8,341 nt of DNA. It comes from Oscillospiraceae bacterium (GTDB lineage Bacteria > Bacillota > Clostridia > Oscillospirales > Ruminococcaceae). This document shows positions 6,081 through 8,341 of this stretch, piece after piece. The translations under genes and the position numbers were made by a program. Under the pieces are notes generated by a model, which saw nothing but the letters and a program-made list of their open reading frames with translations, was not told the origin of the DNA and did no database searches. The stretch's first letter is position 1, and the number at the start of each line of letters is the position of its first letter. The stretch is from NCBI GenBank assembly GCA_017544185.1, contig JAFYEQ010000249.1:1-8341 (forward strand), written 5' to 3'.

Positions 6081-6130
6081 TTACTGCAGAAATAGTATTA
6101 CCTGCATATTGTTTACAGACAAAACGAACA

Positions 6131-7084
6131 TTAGTCTATTGACAACCCATTCTCAGCGGCAAGGGCTATGAGAGCCTCTGTACCGCCCGCCTCGAACACA
6201 TCGGACAACAGCGGAGACGCATAGAGCATGATAGACGACTTGCCGTTGCCTGCGGCTGCGGCATATTCCCCGTCCTTGGCGAATATCAGCGTCGCGTACT
6301 CATGCATATCCGTGGACTTGATAAGGGTATACCCCTCTGCCTCCAGGATCTCTTTGAACTCCTCGGTCTTATCGGCAAGAGGAGAATCCACTCCTCTGGC
6401 ATACAGCTCCCCGCTGTCCTTGTCAAAGACGAAATATCTCAGTCCCTTGTCGGTCTTGACGATGAGCATACTGTTCTGCTTGAAGGAGAGGCACCCGTCG
6501 TACAGCTCCTTCACCTTGGCCTCGTCCATATCCCATGTGATGACAGGCTCCGCCTTCTCATCGCCTTCATAGGAGGACTTCAGCTTACCGTCCTCGCCCA
6601 GATCGTATACCAGCTCGTCTATATACACGAGCCCTGTCTGCATGACGCCCTTCTCGTCGAAGATATACCTGTCATCGCCTATGCGCACCAGTCCCGTCAC
6701 GGCGTGATGGTCCTTGTTGAAGTAGTAGCGGCGGTCCTTGATCTCGGCCCAGCCCGAAGCGGCTGCTCCCTTATCTGCGGCACGGAAATAGTACAGCTTG
6801 CCCCCCATCCGCTTAAGGCCGTAGTATACGCTGCCCTCGTCATCGTCGCGCAGATAATACAGCTTGCCGTTGACCTTCACTGCGCCGTGGAGGGTATACC
6901 CGTCCTCTCCTATAAGATACCGCTTCCCGTTTTCGGTATACCAGCCCTTGCCGCGGGGCGAGCCATCCTCCCCGATCTGACGGTACCCCTCGTCGGTCTG
7001 CTCCCACTCTGCCGATACCGCGGGAGCCCCCAGCATCACTGCAGCCAGCGACAGCGCAGCTATACCCATGATGTGCTTTTTCAT
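6131..7084 (-). CDS. Secreted protein with cell-wall/choline-binding-type repeats
   Basis: A 317-residue exported protein. Residues 1-25 (MKKHIMGIAALSLAAVMLGA, ending AVSA) are a clear signal peptide with AXA-type cleavage before Glu26. Residues from about 46 to 168 contain some six short aromatic-glycine repeats of the CW_binding/glucan-binding type: GKGWYTENGKRYLI, GAVKVNGKLYYL, YGLKRMGGKLYYF, SGWAEIKDRRYYF, TGLVRIGDDRYIF and TGLVYIDELVYDL. Such repeats bind wall choline or glucans, or act as structural spacers. Residues 180-317 form a separate acidic domain of about 138 residues that I do not recognise (WDMDEAKVKELYDGCLSFKQ near its start). The start at 7084 is preferred over in-frame ATGs at 7099 and 7090, because GGAGGG (7092-7097) is well placed for it and the signal peptide begins there. 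No sorting signal or catalytic motif is seen. The repeats are degenerate, so choline binding itself is uncertain. Confidence 0.82.
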   Translation of the reverse strand: MKKHIMGIAALSLAAVMLGAPAVSAEWEQTDEGYRQIGEDGSPRGKGWYTENGKRYLIGEDGYTLHGAVKVNGKLYYLRDDDEGSVYYGLKRMGGKLYYFRAADKGAAASGWAEIKDRRYYFNKDHHAVTGLVRIGDDRYIFDEKGVMQTGLVYIDELVYDLGEDGKLKSSYEGDEKAEPVITWDMDEAKVKELYDGCLSFKQNSMLIVKTDKGLRYFVFDKDSGELYARGVDSPLADKTEEFKEILEAEGYTLIKSTDMHEYATLIFAKDGEYAAAAGNGKSSIMLYASPLLSDVFEAGGTEALIALAAENGLSID

Positions 7085-7091
7085 ATCCATT

Positions 7092-7097
7092 CCCTCC
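7092..7097 (-). promoter_or_regulatory. Ribosome binding site that sets the start of the repeat protein
   Basis: Read on the minus strand, GGAGGG ends seven bases before the ATG at 7084. It would fall inside the coding sequence if the ATG at 7099 were used, and it is too close to the ATG at 7090. This favours initiation at 7084. Confidence 0.7.
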
Positions 7098-7116
7098 ATC
7101 CGTCAGGATATCGCAA

Positions 7117-7145
7117 AGGGGCTGATGCATAGCGCAACAGCCCCT
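7117..7145 (-). terminator. Weak candidate terminator after the two-TM protein gene
   Basis: On the minus strand AGGGGCTG (7145-7138) pairs with CAGCCCCT (7124-7117): 8 bp, a 13-nt loop with a possible inner 3-bp pairing, then only TTTG. It lies about 40 bases after the stop of the two-TM gene and inside the leader of the repeat-protein gene. It may be a leaky terminator or an attenuator, letting the downstream gene share the transcript. No good separate promoter for the downstream gene was found in the gap. Confidence 0.45.
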
Positions 7146-7183
7146 GTTAACGTTTACAGTGATAACGCGACGAGCGACTGCCG

Positions 7184-7711
7184 TCACTTGATGGTAACAC
7201 CCCATCTCGATGCGCTGACCTTCTTGTACAGATCCATCTTGATCTTGTTCTTAGAGGACTTGTAAAGGAAGAACACGAACGCGATCGCAGCGATAGATGC
7301 GATAATGCCGATAACGATCGGAGCTGCTCCGGTCTTGCCGAGGAGAGCGCCGAATATGATCCAGATGATCACAAGAGCGATAGCTATTATCGGCAGGCAG
7401 AACGTGAGAGCCGTGCGGTTGTTGATCTTGATGTAGCGGGAGATCTCGTTCGCATCGAAGCACTCATAGTAACGTGCGATGAATGTGTCGGGACGTGCCC
7501 AGTTGCAGAAATCCTTGATGCTGTCGAAACGAGCGGTATAGTTCTGACCTGTGCCTGTAACACGGTAGCCCATATCTATCCTGCCGTCAGAAGACTGCTT
7601 GGCGCTCATGACATGTACCATGGTACCGACCTTAGCCTGACCGGTCCTGTTCTTCACAACGAGGTACTTGCCGTCGACAGCCTCATCTATATTACTAAGT
7701 GAATATGCCAT
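7184..7711 (-). CDS. Unrecognised two-TM membrane protein
   Basis: A 175-residue protein of no family I can name. Residues 1-100 form a soluble, probably beta-rich domain (KYLVVKNRTGQAKVGTMVHV; YRVTGTGQNYTARFDSIKDF; then CNWARPDTFIARYYECFDAN) ending in the segment EISRYIKINNRT. Two hydrophobic helices follow, about 102-122 and 130-150, joined by a short GKTGAA turn, then a very basic tail (KSSKNKIKMDLYKKVSASRW). By the positive-inside rule both termini are probably cytoplasmic. There is no signal peptide. The start is firm: GGAGGAAG (7716-7723) is well spaced from the ATG, and a near-consensus promoter lies about 80 bases upstream. Sixteen of 22 Ile codons are ATC and only five ATA, against eight ATA in the first ten Ile codons of the esterase. 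Strong promoter, strong ribosome site and preferred codons together suggest high expression. Function unknown. Confidence 0.85.
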   Translation of the reverse strand: MAYSLSNIDEAVDGKYLVVKNRTGQAKVGTMVHVMSAKQSSDGRIDMGYRVTGTGQNYTARFDSIKDFCNWARPDTFIARYYECFDANEISRYIKINNRTALTFCLPIIAIALVIIWIIFGALLGKTGAAPIVIGIIASIAAIAFVFFLYKSSKNKIKMDLYKKVSASRWGVTIK

Positions 7712-7743
7712 ATTACTTCCTCCAGGTCTGTATATGTATACAT

Positions 7744-7770
7744 ACCGCTCAAGTGATCAAGCAAAGCGGT
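7744..7770. repeat. Hairpin in the leader of the two-TM gene
   Basis: ACCGCT (7744-7749) pairs with AGCGGT (7765-7770) in the roughly 75-base leader between the promoter and the ribosome site. Read on the minus strand it starts ACCGCTT and ends TTGAGCGG, the same end sequences as the hairpin at 7887-7918. It may be an RNA leader structure or a repeat. Confidence 0.45.
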
Positions 7771-7793
7771 GACGATCCGTAATAGTACACCTT

Positions 7794-7822
7794 ATTATAT
7801 CACATAATATCGTAAAATGCAA
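7794..7822 (-). promoter_or_regulatory. Near-consensus promoter for the two-TM protein gene
   Basis: Read on the minus strand, TTGCAT (7822-7817) is followed after exactly 17 bases by TATAAT (7799-7794), a perfect -10. The surroundings are AT-rich. Transcription would start near 7787, leaving a leader of about 75 bases that contains the hairpin at 7744-7770. This is one of the two best promoters in the window. Confidence 0.85.
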
Positions 7823-7870
7823 TATCTATCCAACAAATTTACATAGAAAATACCATTGCAAAACGATATT
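7806..7870. repeat. Imperfect inverted repeat around the -35 region
   Basis: AATATCGTAAAATGCAAT (7806-7823) is matched in inverse orientation by ATTGCAAAACGATATT (7855-7870). The 8-bp ends AATATCGT and the 6-bp ends TGCAAT are identical, and the centres differ by two bases in length. The left arm overlaps the -35 box of the promoter at 7794-7822, and the right arm lies about 35 bases farther upstream. This fits a pair of regulator half-sites or a looping operator, but AT-rich coincidence is possible. Confidence 0.45.
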
Positions 7871-7886
7871 TTTTTGTAAGATCTAC

Positions 7887-7918
7887 ACCGCTTAGCCATC
7901 CTGCGGTCCTTTGAGCGG
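7887..7918. repeat. Hairpin downstream of the coiled-coil gene, related to 7744-7770
   Basis: CCGCTTA (7888-7894) pairs with TGAGCGG (7912-7918), including one G-T pair, around a 17-nt interior. The end sequences ACCGCTT and TTGAGCGG match the hairpin at 7744-7770 in inverted orientation. It follows the stop of the partial minus-strand gene by 13 bases but has no T run on that strand, so it is a poor terminator. Confidence 0.4.
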
Positions 7919-7931
7919 CGCTCCGCATACA

Positions 7932-8341
7932 TCACTGCAGATCCTGGCTCTCGCTCTCCATGAGTACGGAATTGAGCTTACCGATGACCTCTGTGATCTG
8001 GTCAATGGACCTCTTGATCGCGGAGCTGCTCTCATTGGTGACGTTGACATTGTCGTCCACGGCGCCGAAGGCCTTGATAGTGGTCTCGAGTATAGTCGTG
8101 AGCTGCTTCACGCTGTTCTCGTCCATCGTGGGGTTGCCGTTGCAGAATGCCACGATGTTCTTGAGCAGGTCGTTAACGACGTTTGCACGCTCGTGGGTCT
8201 TTGTGGTGGACTCACCGATGGACGCCATGTTGTTGCCGATCTCCTCGATATCCGTCATGAGCTTGTCGGAAAGGCCCAGGCACTCCTCGGTGATGGCAGC
8301 CAGCTTCTCATGCTTGTTGGTCAGGCTACTGTGGCTGGCGA
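7932..8341 (-). CDS. Helical, coiled-coil-like protein, N-terminus outside window
   Basis: The C-terminal 135 residues are visible; the frame stays open to the right edge, so the start lies beyond it, and the ATG at 8258 is internal. The sequence is almost wholly helical and heptad-like, rich in Glu, Asn, Ser, Thr, Ile and Leu (MTDIEEIGNNMASIGESTTK; later SSSAIKRSIDQITEVIGKLN), broken once near CNGNPTMDEN. This composition resembles the cytoplasmic coiled-coil part of methyl-accepting chemotaxis proteins and related toxic-anion-resistance or chromosome-partition type helical proteins. However, the conserved MCP hairpin-tip motif is not in the visible part. Ile codons are nine ATC of 11, like the neighbouring two-TM gene. 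The next gene on the same strand starts 220 bases on from its own promoter. Function undetermined. Confidence 0.75.
   Translation of the reverse strand, partial: ASHSSLTNKHEKLAAITEECLGLSDKLMTDIEEIGNNMASIGESTTKTHERANVVNDLLKNIVAFCNGNPTMDENSVKQLTTILETTIKAFGAVDDNVNVTNESSSAIKRSIDQITEVIGKLNSVLMESESQDLQ

Noticed and set aside
6131..7084. Genuine choline-binding protein
   Set aside because: The repeats have the general shape, but several lack the Trp/aromatic set needed for a choline pocket, so only a generic wall/glucan-binding-type label is supported.
6302..7132. 276-codon plus-strand frame opposite the repeat protein
   Set aside because: The minus-strand frame has a signal peptide, ordered repeats and a good ribosome site; this one has none of these and is a shadow.
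7869..7875. T7 run as a terminator tail
   Set aside because: No gene ends there on the plus strand and no GC-rich stem precedes it; on the minus strand it is an A run.
7932..8341. Firm call as a methyl-accepting chemotaxis protein
   Set aside because: The helical composition fits, but the conserved hairpin-tip motif is not visible and the N-terminus is outside the window.

Overview
The window looks like chromosomal DNA of a gut-type Clostridia, most like Ruminococcus or a close relative. This rests on three things: the mix of glycan-handling genes, a fairly GC-rich coding sequence that still prefers the rare Ile codon ATA, and Gram-positive style ribosome binding sites (GGAGG and variants). 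The genus is an inference from gene content and codon use, not a database match.

Layout. Positions 1-1143 (+) hold the C-terminal three quarters of a GH77 4-alpha-glucanotransferase (malQ), closed by a strong hairpin terminator at 1196-1224. A gene-free stretch of 433 bases follows. It carries a 15-bp tandem duplication, nested inverted repeats and a pyrimidine-rich repeat (unit ATCTCTTGTCCCT) that recurs near 6069. A candidate promoter with a palindrome over it (1513-1541) then precedes a two-gene operon, 1577-4500: a type B carboxylesterase and a GH43 glycosidase with a CBM6-like tail, overlapping by 4 bp and ended by a terminator at 4511-4540. Neither enzyme has a signal peptide, so they probably strip ester groups and sugars from imported hemicellulose oligosaccharides inside the cell.

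A near-consensus promoter (TTGACA, 17 bp, TATGAT; 4583-4611), with an 8+8 palindrome over its -10 and start site, drives a second pair: a uridine-kinase-like P-loop kinase (4651-5262) and a J-domain protein with a TPR-like middle and a C-terminal membrane anchor (5292-5957). A 13-bp stem at 5984-6013 separates this pair from the convergent minus-strand genes.

On the minus strand, read from the right edge, come: a partial helical, coiled-coil-like protein (8341 to 7932); an unrecognised two-TM protein (7711 to 7184) with a very good promoter (TTGCAT, 17 bp, TATAAT); and a secreted protein with cell-wall/choline-binding-type repeats plus an unrecognised C-terminal domain (7084 to 6131). The first two use ATC rather than ATA for Ile, unlike the rest of the window, which suggests high expression or a different history.

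No CRISPR array, transposase, integrase, toxin-antitoxin pair, tRNA or rRNA was seen. Nothing amounts to a clear new multi-gene system. The best leads are the hairpin plus ATCTCTTGTCCCT repeat, the palindromes on the promoters, the tail-anchored J protein paired with a small-molecule kinase, and the unrecognised two-TM protein.
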